Origin: Mortierella sp. BCC40632
Taxonomy: Eukaryota > Mortierellomycota > Mortierellomycetes > Mortierellales > Mortierellaceae
Assembly: GCA_011634665.1 (NCBI GenBank)
Contig: WAEK01000010.1
Coordinates: 678,001-742,000 of the forward strand
Direction of reading: 5' to 3'
Length of the DNA stretch: 64,000 nucleotides
The notes under the pieces were generated by a model. It was given only the letters and a program-made list of their open reading frames with translations, was not told the origin of the DNA and ran no database searches. The position numbers were made by a program, and so were the translations under genes. The first letter of the stretch is position 1. Each line of letters starts with the position of its first letter. Shown here in pieces: positions 25,974 through 40,100 of the stretch.

Positions 25974-28900
25974 ATGGCCTCAGGTCCTCTCTTGATCTCC
26001 AAACCAGAGGAAACCGTAGTCACAATCGAACCCCGAAGCTCAGTCCACCGGGTTGGCAGCAGAGCCGAATGCCTCAGCGAGACAGTTGACCAAGCCATCC
26101 AAGACGACTCCTCGAATATTGATAGTGACACCACTTGTCATGGTAGTGGAAACCAAAGAGCTGAGTGTCTGGATGTGGGAAGGGTAGTCTCCGTCAGCAC
26201 AGGGAACATTTTCAAAACAAGACCTCACGAGTCCTCTTCCCCTTCCACATCGACTCAGCTGGATATCATCCAAGAATGTGGCACCATTAGGGAAGTGACA
26301 ACTGTGTCCCATAAGAGTAGCAATCCTTCATTGACTCAACACGCTCACAAGAGAACAAGGACACCACACTTCACATCAATCGAGGAATACGAGGCCCAGA
26401 TGCGAAGAGACCTCGATGCTTGTGCCTTCGGTATGTTGCCTGAAATACTCTTCTAAGACTGGGCCATTCTCCATGATTGACTATTATTCTCTAGAGGCAG
26501 TACAAAAACACTGACCCATATCTCAAGACCTCGGTACTCTACGACTTTTCTATCCTAATTGCTCTGCCGATCCATATATTCGGGAACCAAGCAAGTAAGT
26601 ATTGCAGGATGCATAGCTCGATATGATTTGCATTGGATCGTCGTTCACTCCAACAATACTTCTACTCAACGAATCGATAGGGATTATTCACCACCTATTC
26701 TTGTTGTGGAAGAGCGCCTCTGGGTAAGCCATGGTTGATCTCCAGTGAGTTGAGAATATTCATATTATGAAGCAAGAAGCTAATAGATCATGGTTACGCA
26801 CAACAATAGCTTGGGGGTGAATGGGTAGATACATCGGTACAATTTAGAGTGCCATACTATTTGGTAATATGCTTCATGATCGACCAGAGGGCTGAGAGCA
26901 TCGACTTCTTGTTAATCGCCAACCAGGTAAGCTGTATACAAGAAAGCTACTTTTTCAATTACCAAAGCCTGTGTCTCCTTATACGACTTAACATGATTGT
27001 ATTTGCGGATTAGAGGATCGATCTTGGCCCTCTTATCAAGCCAGGTGGGTAGAAATGAGTAAAAAGAAATACTAAGTCTGTTGTTTGCTTAAATCTTGAC
27101 TGTATTCTTCTCTATATTATTCTACTATGTTGATAGGAGAAGTCTCGTTTGTCAGAGTATTACTAAGGTATCAGGTTACACCGGCGGATTTCACTTTTGT
27201 GAAATACCTCAAGGAAAACTCAGACCCGGGATCTCTGCTACTTTGCTATGCAGAATTGAGTCAGAACCCACCAAGTGATGATTCGTTTGGTATGTTGTTG
27301 ATCCTACGGGAGAGCAAGACCAGGACCCCATTTCTACGATTTCTTTAACAAATACGATTTTAATCGATGGTGCGATGATAGATTGTATCCTCCCACAGAT
27401 ACCCTTGCCAACAAGAGCATTCCACATCCGACACAGTCTCAGCGGCGATTCGAGTAACATACAGATCCCAGCAATGATTGAGAATGTTGCAATCTCGGCT
27501 TCAAGATCTCACGCTGCAACCGTTTCTCGAGTTGGAGATAAGGCATTCCTTGATCTCTGGGATCTAGAACCATCGATGAAATCTTCTAGGGTCACCTATC
27601 CGTACCCTCATACAGTTTCTATTGCGCACACCGTACTTGACCTCTACATTGAGCATCTATACAGCATTAGACTGGCACTGTCGTGGAATGGATCTCAGAT
27701 TGCTATTTACAAGGCATACCAGTCGGCTCCAGGAATGTTGCATGTCTTCGAGTACTCTGTAAATACTCATCAACAACAACTTCAGGATCAGCAAATGTCC
27801 CAACTGCTTCGACCCTCAGATCGTCATACCCACTGTTCTAAGCTACAGTCGTTTAGTGGCGAAGCCATGTTCACCAATGTTTCTACATCTCAATGGAGTA
27901 ATGAATCCGAAAGATTTGTTGCCGGTGATTCGCAGGGATTTAGTGTGTACAAGACCACAGATCCATGGATGATACTCTGCTACATCCCCACTCAGCGCCT
28001 TCCGAGTGGTATCCAAGATACGCATCGGACATTGCAAGCAGGATCCACATTAGCAGCTGCAGAAGGTACTTTTGTATTTCAGGTGTCGCCTTACCAGGTG
28101 TCCATCTGGGACCTAGCCACTGGAACACCAAAGCATCTAATCGACACAAGGAGTGAGATTACATGTCTATTTCTTTCTACCACGGGAGAAACTCTGGTGA
28201 TTACAACGGAGGGATCTCAGCTCCTTTATTCGACAGCGTCTGGGGTTCTCTTTCAGAGACTTCATAAGACATCAAAGGTATGGGATAGATCTCTCAAGAG
28301 AAACAAAGATGTTCCTGGCTTCAATCTCGATGATCTACCGCCCAACCGGTTTATCGCATATCCAGGAGATATAGCTCAGTCAAAGAGAGAAACTATCCCT
28401 CTGGCACATTCGGAGCTCACAAGACATGGTTTCGATATCGAGGAAAAATTGGATGCTGACACCATCAAGTCAGCTATGGTGGTACACAAGCATGGGTCGA
28501 ACTTTGAGTTAACCTGTCTGGAAGATTTACCAAAACGCTCTGAGCCTGAGCCTCAATGTAATTCTGCCTGTGAATCAGATCTTTATGGGATCCCTGAGGT
28601 CGTATCTGGGGAAAGGATATCCTATCCTGGAGCATCATTTGTTATCCAAGAAACGCCGAAAAGATTTCAGTTGAAGAATATGACGATGGACATCAAATTC
28701 GTTGATGGTAACTCGCGACAGCATCGCTGGGTGGCTTCCAGATGCTATGTCCATGTGGAATCTTCTCAGCTCATGGTGGTGAAGGATGAAATTCCTTCAC
28801 TGGAGTTCTCAATCTGGAGGCTTCCGCAGTCATCACAAGAAGAATTCCAATTACTCTATTGCCGGGAAACAGCCGGTTTGGATGAATATATCAGTCTAGA

Positions 28901-31900
28901 AGCGTGCTCTCATGGAGGCAATCCAACTTTCAGTGACCACGATGGGCACAAGACTCGAATGTTTCGAGGAAGATCGTTCGCACCAGATCAATTTACTTTA
29001 ATGGGAGTTTGGAGACTGTTCGAAATGATTTACTGGATAAATGTACACGACAAACATGAGTGTTCTACAGTTTCAAACGCAAAACTCAAGTATCTTCGCT
29101 CTCTTGTTAACTACTGCCCCTTCCCTAATAACCGATCGGCGTCTTTGATATCAGAATTGTGCAAGAGGTGGCAGAAACGTGATCACAACCGAGTCAAATC
29201 GCTCTTGAAGAAGCTACTACAAAAACATCCCACCAACTCCACAGACAGCTGGGTTCCTTTGAGAGCGTACTTGAAAGGGTCCAACCCGATCGAAATCATC
29301 CTTGACAAGGCCAAGACTGATCCGACAATAATGGAGATAGCACGACTTCTTATCGAGTACAGTCTTGAAAAGGCAAAGGAGTCAGACGACGTCGCCTACC
29401 TTCTGTATCTGCTCGAGTGCATGGATGAGCTCGCTGTTGGATATACCGATCTGGTGCTCCGAGTCACCAGAGGGCTGGTGTTTATTCGATGCCATGACCG
29501 AGATTTCATTATCAGAAACCATAAGATTATACATCCCCCAAAACTGCGTCGGTTCTGGACTTTGAACAACCGCAAGATCCGAGAGTGCCAAAACCCCATT
29601 CTTCAACTCCAGCTCACCGATAAGAAGTTTGATCCACTCAACAAAAACTTTACAGAGGATATGTTTGTTGCTCCTGTCAATCTCCTTTGGTTGTTCACCC
29701 CAAAGGCTCAGTCTCCGTGTAATGAGTTCCCCCTTGGAGATCCAAATCAATGTACGACTTGGGTGCAAGCCCTCTACCACAGCATCGTGCTTAGCATGAA
29801 CCCCTTCAGCCATATGTATATCCGACCTCGTTTCTACAGTCTCGAAGTTCTTGACAATCCCGCCATCGAGGCTGTGATCCAGTACAAGTGGTATGTGTCT
29901 GTGGCTATTCTGGTTTCCTATGTATCAGATGTTCTACCATGATGGAGTGAATTTCCTGTTGTCCTGATATTGTCGAGCCCTTTCCTCTTTTAGGAACACA
30001 TTCGTTTACGCAATCTGGATGACTCGATTTGCGACACAATGTGTCTACTCTCTCCTCATTCTGAGTGGGGCCCTGATGCAGGTCTACTACCGAGAAAAGA
30101 GCTTACTTCTTGGAGCGTTCTCAACAATCATCTTTCTCTCATGTGTATTCCTCTGGCTCGAGTTCCTTCAATTACGAGAGAGTCGGTATTTTATCCATCC
30201 AGAGGTGAATACGGAAAAAAAGAAAAGAAAAAATGATGGGGTAAAGGTTGAAAAGAATGAAAATGGAAAAGCCCAGATAGGCATTCAAAGGTCTCGGTCT
30301 CCTTATTTCAGGTACGTCAGAGGTTAGGATTTGAAGCTATTGTTTGCGATGCCAGAAGGCGGCGTACGCAGACGTTGCTATTTCCCCCAATGCTTAACGG
30401 TATGCAATTTTGAATTAGGTCCCCCTACAACCTACTGGATCTGGTCACTTACTCCTATCCTCTTGTGACAAGTATCCACCAGATCGTCAATATCATGAGC
30501 GGAGATTCAGATGGCGTGACTGCCGACTTTAGCTTCAGTGTGGTGCTTGTGTTCCTACACCTGGTATGTGGATCGAGAATGAAATGATGACCAAAAAACA
30601 TTCAGAGAGCCTGGTCTTTGAATCCCACTATGAATTTGCTTTGACCACGCCTCTAACAGTCTCTCCTTACCCATTCTCATAGCTGGCTGAACTCAGAGTG
30701 AGCGAAACAGTGTGCAAGTACATCACCATTGTGTTTGGAATTCTCCGTGAGATCAAGGTGTTCTTTATGGTTCTTGCAACAAGCATGATATTCTTCACAA
30801 TTGCTATTGTCCATGCCACTAATGGAGGAGTAGATGGCCCAAGGAAAGGCAGCACTGATTCCCCGGACGACACAAAGGGACATGATAGCTCCAACTTCCC
30901 AAGTGACTTTTTTGGAGCCATCACAACTGTGTATCTGATGATGGTAGAGTTGCTGATATCCTCATTTTCATAATCGGAGTAGCGGTGCTGCTAGCTTTCA
31001 ATCGTCGGATCAAATTCCAGATCCAGTAATACTCTCACCTCTAACAACCTCTCGTGCTCTTTCTATAGGGAGGGCGGTACGATCCTCTGAACAACGACAT
31101 GTTCCAAGATGGCGAGGGAGGTGCCAAGGGATTTTATAGGAACAAAGCTCTCCTAGTGATGCTGATGGTGTACTTTACATTCTCATCAATCCTGATGCTC
31201 AATGTATTGATTGGTGAGTCGATGTGAAAGTGCGGAGCAAACTCTTGGTTGTTATGTTCGGTCATTCAGGACAAAGTTTTAAGTCAAATATGAGTTCAAA
31301 TCAATTGACTGGGTAGTTCCGTTGGCTGTGTACTCGTTTTTCAATAGCTCTGATCAACAGTGCTTTTGTCAAGGCTGACGACTCATGGCGCCAGGTGTGG
31401 CTCGAGAACAGACTCCGATATGTTGAGAGTGCTGAGAACATGTCGTATCACATCCCTGGTAAGTGTTCTGTATTCCTTCCAGATTTGGTGGTGGTTGATA
31501 CTTGTTCTCTAACATGATCCGAATTTTTAATTTTGGGTCATTTCTACATCCCAAAGGCTTCCGTGAGACATTCGATTGGTTCCCCAAGATGATCTACTAT
31601 ACAGCAACACCATACCAAGTCAAAAAATACTGGCGGAGAGTTGAAAAGAAAGATGAAGAAATAGTCTTTGAGGATGAATCGACCAAGCAGCCCTCCGAGT
31701 CAATTTACAACAACGATGGTGAGAAGACCTCTGAGCAGCCATCATCGACAACAAGCAACACAGGGCTAGAAAAAGAATTGAGCAATAAGAGCCAGGTTCT
31801 GGTGAACGGTATCTCTGAGATCAAGGAACAGCTCACTCAGCAGGATCAACGGTTTGACTATCTTAGAGAAACTACAGAAATACTTCAGAAGGAAATGTCA

Positions 31901-32014
31901 GAGTTACGGACCGATAATGTGAAAATGAGAGAAGGATTGCTTGAAATGAGACAGGATATTCACGCCATCCTTGGAGTTTTACAGCGTCTCACAACAGGAG
32001 GACAAAACGAGTAG
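25974..32014 (+). CDS. Beta-propeller TRP-like cation channel, copy 5 (intact)
   Basis: Exons: 25974-26430, 26528-26594, 26681-26723, 26810-26926, 27014-27044, 27137-27289, 27382-29890, 29994-30311, 30419-30563, 30683-30943, 31069-31213, 31348-31458, 31557-32014; about 1,604 residues with every junction in phase. Rough protein map: residues 1-150 Ser/Thr-rich and probably disordered, ending in EEYEAQM; 150-290 several small exons including a conserved FVRVLLRYQV strand; 290-1120 the propeller and a helical domain, closing with NPAIEAVIQYKW like the pre-S1 helix of TRP channels; S1 near 1130, S2 near 1170, S3 near 1240, S4 near 1275, S5 near 1310, pore loop and filter (MMGGRYDPL) near 1365, S6 (SSILMLNVLIALINSAF) near 1400, TRP helix near 1425, coiled coil 1500-1600. 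The function is expected to be a plasma- or vacuolar-membrane cation channel; the stimulus is unknown. The stop is followed by AATAAA at 32102. Confidence 0.88.
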
Positions 32015-33153
32015 TGTCCATGGTAGAGCAGTGCATTAGATCCGGAGAGACCTCATTTACGAACAGTCCTCAAAAGACGGGCCGTTTTCTATCCAATTTT
32101 AAATAAATGGGATGACGAGGCAAGGGTTTGTAAAGCAAAATCCTTAGTGGTTTCTAGTGTCATCCACATTTGAAATAACGAGGCTAGCTATGTTTAGTGG
32201 ATGAGAGTCGGTGGGATAGAAGGTGGCCACTGGAGATCGACGACCAACAATGATCATCATCTTTTGTCTGATCCTTCCTCTGTGGGGCGCTCAGCTCAAG
32301 AGTCCATCATTGCCTGTTGTGACTCGCCTTACAATCCACACCAAGTTTTTCGTCCGAATGCCAACTTAGGTCATGCTTCAAAGAGACTTGTTTAACGTAC
32401 TGAAGAAAGGTTAGAAACTTTAAAATTCTCAGCCTTCCACTCTTTTGCAAGTAGCCCGCCAAGATAAGGTCACAGCTAGAGTGTTGAAGCGATATGGATC
32501 AACAGAACACAGGCGGTCCAATGATCAAGATGGCCCAAAGAGAGTAAAAGTTTCGATAATAAGAGTAGCTGTAACAGGATCGGCAACAGAACCAACACTA
32601 ACCACGTTCCTCAAACAGCCCATCAAGTCAACGCGCAATGAAATATTAGGCTCAAAAAGGATCCAGTCCTACCCATGTTCCTAGTTATGGGAAGCCTAAA
32701 ATGCTTTTTTTCATTCTCTCCTGGCTGGATGGTCCTAATTGACTACCTTGTCGCCCGAGCCACTCGACAAGGTTGAAAGTTTGATACCACAAGCCAGAAT
32801 TGTATTCGCTTCGGTTGGTTTCTGTTTTGGGTAGAGGTCCCACCAAGTAACTCCCGTTTCTTTAATACATATCTTGCATCTATGCTCTTGCCGAAGAGCG
32901 ATAGAAGGCTACTCTATGGGAAGTTAGGCCATCACAGCTCAAGTCACAAATGGCCACTCGAAGAAAAGATTGCGAGAGCCTGAACCAGGAGAAGCGATCC
33001 GCTCCTTCCTCGCCCAAAGGACAAACCTGAAAAAAAGTACCCTGCGTACCTGAGTTTCCAGTAGCGGATCAAATGTTGAGAGCAAAAGCCGAGGGTGTGT
33101 TGCTTAGTGTTGAAGTATTCGAAAATGCATGCACTGGTTGCGCTGCTCAACAG

Positions 33154-33188
<35 letters not shown>

Positions 33189-33205
33189 AGAGAGAGAGAG
33201 AGAGA
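33154..33205. repeat. Poly(A)32 followed by (GA)10
   Basis: A 32-base A run merges into a GA dinucleotide repeat. This is a simple repeat with no coding meaning. Confidence 0.95.
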
Positions 33206-33659
33206 CCAATGTGAATCCAGAATTGAGGTCAAGACTGTGGTGCCTTTCACCTATCCGACATTTCCATCTTTGTCGACTTGAGATGCGAACCATTCAACTA
33301 CATGACATCCAGAGAGAGAAGGCAACAATTTTGGCATGACCCACAGCAAGAACGCCCTTTCTCTGATCCTGCTCAGTTGTTGTTTTATCGCCGTTGTCTC
33401 GTTCCTTGTACTGACTGGACTACCACTGAGTCGTGAAATTCACTCATACCAGAGCTCCTCCCTTTGAGGCGTCGACAAAGACACTCTTGAAATAGGCCTA
33501 CCTATTCCTTCGACATTGTCTACCAGATTTAAAACATGGACGCTGAACACAAGAATCCCTTGTCATTTTCTCTACATGTGTGATTGTCTCTCGTCAATAG
33601 CAAGGAGAACCATCGTCATGCAAATAGAAACCCTGCAAGGAGTCAACTTTGTATAACGC

Positions 33660-33930
33660 ACCAAGTTCCATCTGCCACATTGTTAAGATGTCTAGAGCAG
33701 CGTGTGTTGGATCAGCTGCATCGACCGACCAGAGTCCTGAATTGATCCTGTTGCCTTTGCTGAGGGCGACAACAGTTCCTCTCTTTGCTGCCATTTCAGT
33801 CCCTGAAAGGAAACGCCAGTCTACATGTCACCTGTGCCGTGTCCTCTCCAAGTGATGTGGATCCTAGACTTCGCCTCAGATGGGAGGTGCGAATTGGGTG
33901 TGGCATGAAGAATCGAGAAGGATTGGGAGC
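33660..33930 (+). promoter_or_regulatory. Conserved upstream block, copy 6
   Basis: It includes AAGATGTCTAGAGCAGCGTG, GACCAGAGTCCTGA, TTGCCTTTGCTGA, and GTGTGGCATGAAGAATCGAG. The last stretch is almost shared with copy 10 (GTGTGGCATGAAGACTCGAG near 61428). It lies about 250-520 bp before the ATG. Confidence 0.5.
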
Positions 33931-34003
33931 TTCATTTTTTCCGAGGAGTTCATTGGAGGAAAGGATTTGTTTGGATCCAAATGACTGAAAGGGTGCAAAC
34001 ATT

Positions 34004-34058
34004 CCTGCAGGTTACCAGAGCTTTTTTTTTTTTTTTTTCCTGCAGGACAACTCTGCAG
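34004..34058 (+). promoter_or_regulatory. CCTGCAGG / poly(T)17 / CCTGCAGG motif before copy 6
   Basis: A perfect CCTGCAGG at 34004-34011, 17 T at 34022-34038, a second CCTGCAGG at 34039-34046 and CTGCAG at 34053-34058. The ATG is at 34181. The motif is palindromic, so a dimeric factor is possible; the T run may exclude nucleosomes. Both ideas are inference. Confidence 0.5.
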
Positions 34059-34180
34059 GAAGGGCGGAGAGCACCATGCCGCGTGGAGGTCTGAAAGAGT
34101 CTTGACGATCCTCCATTCTGTTTTTGTTGCTTCTTCTTCATCAACCCTACATCGCCCTTTCTTGACCATCTCCAAGTTCA

Positions 34181-37100
34181 ATGGCTGCGAGTCCTCCCTT
34201 GACTTTCTCCAAACCAGAAGAAACCGTAGTCACAATCGAGCCCAAAGGTGACAGCCACAGCGAGATAACCGACCAGACCAACCAAAATGGTTCCAAAGTC
34301 AATAGTGACACCGTTGGAAATGATAAAAGGGACCAAGGAGTTGAGTGTCTAGATGTGAAAAGGGAAGCCTCTGTCGGCACAGAGGTAGCATCCAACACGA
34401 GCCTTCATGGGTGCTCCTCCCCTTCCACCTCGACTCAGTTGGATACCATCCGAGAATACAGTACCACAGGGGAAGCAATAGTTGAGTCTCACGAGCCTCA
34501 ATCTACCCAATATACCAACAAGAAAACAAAGACACCACCATTCACACATATCGAAGAATATGAGGCTCAGATGCTTAAAGATCTTGCCACCTCAGATCCC
34601 GGTATGTGGTGTGGAATATCCCCTGAGGCTATGCCTCTGTCGATAATGGATCTCTGCCTTACAGATGCCACTACAAAAATACTAACCAACATCTCAAGAC
34701 CGTGAACCTCATCGATTTTTCACCCCTCTATTATTTACTCGTTCGAATGAGCCTTATCTTGGAGAGCCAAGCAAGTAAGTATCGCAGGATGCGAGGCTTG
34801 GCCTGATTTGCATTGGATCACCACTCACCCCACCTATACCTTTACTTGAATGGGATTGATAGGGACTACTCGCCACCTCTTCCACTTGAGAGGGATGACT
34901 TTCGGGTAAGCTTTGACTAAACTCAAATGAGCTGACCATCTTCATTTCGCAAAACAAAAGGCTAAAGAATCATGATATCACACAACAACAGATTAGAGGT
35001 AGTGAGTATGACACTTTTATACAATCTGGTGTGCCATACTACTTGGTAATCTGCTTCATGATCGATCAAAGGGCTGAAGGTATCGACTACCTGTTAGTCG
35101 ACAAGAAGGTAAGGTGTACCTGAGAAAGCCACTCTGATAATGGTCAAAGTCAGTGTTTCGATCAGTAATTGAACGAAAACGGTTGTATTTCGGAGTAGAG
35201 GATCGATATAGGCCCTCTTATCAAGCCAGGTGAGTAGAAGTGAACAAAAAGAAGACTGCATCTATTGCTTGTTTGTAGTCTCGATTTATTCTGCTGTAGT
35301 CACTCTAACCTACCTTGATTGTCTTTGATAGAGGTCTCGTTTATTAGAGTGTTGTTTCGATACCAATATACACGTGCGGGTCCCTTTGTTGAACAAATTC
35401 ATAAAGACGATTCCAATCCAGGATTTCTAATGGCCTGCTATATAGAGCTGAGTCAAAATCCACCAAGTAGTGATTCGTATGGTATGTTAATTGACTCTAT
35501 AAGAGGATGACATCCACAACCCGTTTTCACGAGTCTCTAATCGAACATACTATAACTCTATGATGCGGCGATAGACTGCATCCTTCCTGAGATACCTTCG
35601 CCTGGGAGAGCATTTCACATTCAACACAGTCTCAGCGATGGCTCGAACGACCTGCAGACCCCAGCGACAATTCTGTCGGTCGCTATTTCATCTTCAAGAT
35701 CTCATGCTGCAACCATTTCACGGGTTGAAGATAAAATATTCCTTGATCTCTGGGATCTAGAGCTAGCAGAAACTACTTCTAGAGCAACTTATCCGTACCC
35801 TCGTTCAGTCTCAGCAGCTCAAACCATGCTCAGCGACGATTTGAATGATCTCAGCGAAATTGGACTATCATTGTCCTGGAATGGATCTCAAATTGTTATT
35901 TACAGGACATTTTCGTCACCTCCAGGGAGGATGCATGTCTTTGAGTACTCTGAAAATACCCATCCACAGCTTCAAGGCCAGCAAAAGTCCCAGTCACTCC
36001 AGTCCTCAAATTGTCATGCCCAATGCTCCAGTCTTCAGTCATTCAGTGGAGAGGTTCTGTTCACTAATACCTCTACTGAGATGTGGAGTGATAAATTCGG
36101 GAGACTCCTAGCGGGTGATCTACCAGGGGTTGGTGTGTACAAGGCAAAAAACCCATGGGTGATGCTCTGCTACATCTCAACTCTGTGGCCTCCAACTCAC
36201 ATCAGAGATGACTATTGGATGAAGCCAACATGGTCTACATTTGCTGCAGCTGCAGGTACACTTGTATTCAAGACGTCGCCTTTCCAAGTCTCAATTTGGG
36301 ATCTAGCCGCTGGAACGCCAAAACTTCTTATTGACACAAGGAGTAGGATTAGGGGTCTCTTCCTTTCATCAACCGGAAGGACTTTGATAATTGCCACGAA
36401 AGGGACTCAGCTCCTTTATTCTACAGTGTCTGGGGTTCTCTTTCAGAGACTTCACAAAACATCAGAGATATGGGGTGAGTCCTATGAGAGAGATAAAGAG
36501 ATTCCTGGCTTTTGTTTCGACAATCTGTCATCAGACCGATTTATCACATATCCAGGAGGCCTATCTCAGTCAAGGAGGGAGACCATTATCCTGGCACATT
36601 CGGAACTTATAAGACATGGCTTTGATGTTGAAGAAAAGCTGGATATCGACACTATCAAGCCAACTATAGTGGTACACAGGCATGGATCGAACTTTGAGTT
36701 GACTTTTCTGGAGGATTTACCGAAACACCCTGAGCCCGAACCCCAATGCAATCCTGAGTGCGATTCAAATCTTCGTGAGATCCCTGAGATTTTATTTAAG
36801 GAAAAAAAATCCTATCTTGGGGGCTCATTCGTGATCAATCCAACGGGTTTGGAGGAAGGGTATGCGCTCCAGGTATTAATGGATCTCCAACTCAACGATG
36901 GCAGCTCACGACAGTATTATTGGATGGCAACCAAGTGCTATATCAATGAAGGATCTTCTCGACTCATAGTAATGAGAGAGGGTCACAAATCACTGGTACT
37001 CTCAGTCTGGGGGCTTCCACAGTCACCACAAGAGGAGCTCGTACTACTCTATTGCAGGAGAGGAGGTAAAATCAATCAAGGGCTCAGGCGGAGTACATGC

Positions 37101-40100
37101 TCACATGGAGGTAATCAGACTTTCGGTAACCACGACAGAGACATTGATCGGATGTTTCGATATGGCTCCTTTGCGCCGAATTGGTCTGCACGAATGGAGG
37201 TCGAGTCACTGTTCCACATGTTATGCAGACTGTATTTGGATGGCAAGCAAGAGTGCCCTACGGTTCTAGAAGCAAAGTTCAAGTATCTCCGCTCTTTTGT
37301 AAACTACTGCCCCTTCCCTGACGATTCTTCAGTGTCTTTGATATCAGAGTTGTGCAGGTGGTGGGAAATACGCGACCACAACCGAGTGAAACAAATCTTG
37401 AATAGGCTACTCCATGAGGACTCTGCCAGCCCTGGTATTAACTGGGTTCCTTTGAGAAAATACTTGGGAGAATCCAACCCTGTTGGAATCATCCTTGGAA
37501 AGGCCAAGAAGGATCCAACAGCAATGGAGATAGCTCGAATCCTCATTGCCTATTGTCTCAAGAAAGCAAAAGAGTCAGATGACATTGCCTACATCCTATG
37601 CTTGGTCGAGTGTGTGGATCAGCTTACTGCCAGATATGCAGATCTAGCTCTCCGCGTCACCAGAGGGTTTGCGTATATTCGATATCACGCCCGAAAGTTG
37701 ATTATCGAAAATCACAAGGTTATTCATCCTCCAACAATCCGTATGTTCTGGACTCCGAACCACCGCAAGATCTACGAGTGTCGGAATCCGATCCTCCAAC
37801 TACACCTTGTCGATCAAGAGCCTGATCCACTCAACGACAACTTCACAGAAGATGTGTTTGTTGCTCCTGTCAGTCTCCTCTGGTCATTCATTCCAAAAGA
37901 TCAGTCTTCGTGTAATGAAATACCACTTGGTGTCACAAATCAATGTACCACATGGATCCAAGCCCTCTACCACAGCATCCTGTTCAACATGACCCCATTC
38001 AGTCATGTCTATATTCGACCTCGCTTTTACAGTCTTGAGATTCTTGACAATCCCGCCATGGAAGCAGTGATCCAGTACAAGTGGTATGTTTCAATGACTA
38101 TCATGCTATCCCTTGTATTGGACGGTCAGTTGCAATTGACCGAATGACCTGTTGTCCTGACATCTTCGAGACTTGCTCTATTCTAGGAACACATATGTGT
38201 ATGCGATATGGATGGTTCGATTTGCGATTCAATGCATCTATGCTCTCCTCATTCTGAGCTGTGCTCTGATGCAAGTCTACCACCGAGAGAAGGGTCCACT
38301 TCTCGGAGTGTTCTCCGCCATTATTTTCCTCTCGTGTATATTCCTCTGGCTCGAGTTCCTTCAATTGCGAGAGAGTCAGTATTACGTTCGATCGGAGGCA
38401 AAAAAGGAAGGAGAAAGAGGAAAAGAACTACAAGAGATTCAGAGATCTCGATCTCCATACTTCAGGTACATTGGAGGAAACTGAAGACTGAAGTCATTGT
38501 TAACTCTATCGGCCAGCAGTACACAAAGATGGAACCATCTCACCCAATACTCAATGCGGTCCAATCTTGTGATAGGTCTCCTTACAACCTTCTGGATCTG
38601 GCTACATACTTCTACCCTCTTGCGACAAGTGTCCACCAGATCATCAACATCACGAACGATGATCCAGATGCTGTGACAGCCGACTTTAGTTTCAGTGTAT
38701 TGCTCGTGTTCCTGAACCTGGTATGTGTATGATGACCAATTGGCATCCAAGTATTCGGATTATGCATCAGGCCCGCGAATCTGGTTTGACCGAGCATCTG
38801 ACAGTCTCTTCAACTACTCCATAGCTGGCTGAGCTCCGAGTGAGTGAGACAGTTTGCAAGTACATCACCATTGTGTTTGGAATCCTCCGTGAGATCAAGG
38901 TGTTCTTCCTGGTGCTTGCGACAAGTATGATCTTCTTCACCATTGCCATTGTCCATGTCACCAATGGAGGTGTGAATAACTTGGAGGAAGCCAGAGCTAG
39001 TTTCCCAAATAACTTTCTTGGAGCCTTCACAACTGTGTACCTGATGATGGTAAGATGCCAGTACCCTTTTGCTCATACCTTGGCTTGCAGCTTAGTGAAC
39101 TGTTGGTTGGCGGATCAAACCCCTGAACTAGCAATATCCTCACTTCTAACTATCGTTTGGATTCCTGACTATAGGGAGGACGATACGATCCCCTGAACAA
39201 CGACATGTACCAAGACGGTGAAGGAGATAAACAGGGTACACACAAGAATGGAGCTCTCCTAGCGATGCTGATGGTGTACTTTACATTTTCATCTATCCTG
39301 ATGCTCAATGTGTTAATTGGTGAGTCAAACTGGAAGTGCGGAGCAAACTCTCTGTCGCTGTGTTTGGTAGTTCTGAATGGCGTTCCCACAGAACATGAAA
39401 CAACCTAGTTGACTAATCGACTCTGGTGACTGTGTTTGCATCCCACGATAGCTCTGATTAACAGTGCCTTTGTCAAGGCTGACGACTCTTGGCGACAGGT
39501 GTGGCTCGAGAACAGACTTCGATATGTCGAGAGTGCCGAAAACATGTCGTATCACATCCCTGGTAAGTGGCTCATATTTCTTTCAGGTTTGATCATAGTT
39601 AATATTCGGCTCTTTAACGCTCTTTGCATTCCACTGTTCTATCCACATGTTGAAGGTTTCCGTGAGACATTTGACTGGTTCCCCAGTACGATCTATTACA
39701 CAGCGACGCCTTACCAAGTGCAACAGTATTGGCGGAGGATTGCCAAGAAAGACGAGGAGATTATATTTGATGACGAGGCAACCACTAACGGGTCATCGGA
39801 GCTAATGCTTGATAAGGATGACGGAAAGGCACCTGAGCAGGTATTGTTGACGCCAAGAAACATCGAACTTGAAGGAGAAGTGAGCAAACAGAATCGAACT
39901 CTGGTGAACGGACTCGATGATATCAAGGAACGGTTCGATGGCCTTGGAAAGGGTATGTCAGCGGATGTCTCTGGACTGAGAGGAACCACTGAGACACTAC
40001 ACAAGGAGATATCAGTACTCCGAGCTGACAGCATTAAGTTGAACCATGGCATTTCACAACTACAGGCTGATAACACAGGTTTGAGCAAAGGCATGTTAGA

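Larger units (their letters stand above)
32015..34180. other. Intergenic region between copies 5 and 6
   Basis: No supported gene. It has a 3' flank with AATAAATGG near 32102, a compound poly(A)/(GA)n repeat at 33154-33205, and the conserved upstream block at about 33660-33900. Small open frames at 32201-32395 and 32445-32684 have no recognisable content. Confidence 0.65.

Noticed and set aside
33154..33205. Poly(A)-(GA) tract as the tail of a retroelement
   Set aside because: No adjacent element, no reverse-transcriptase sequence and no target-site duplication could be seen.
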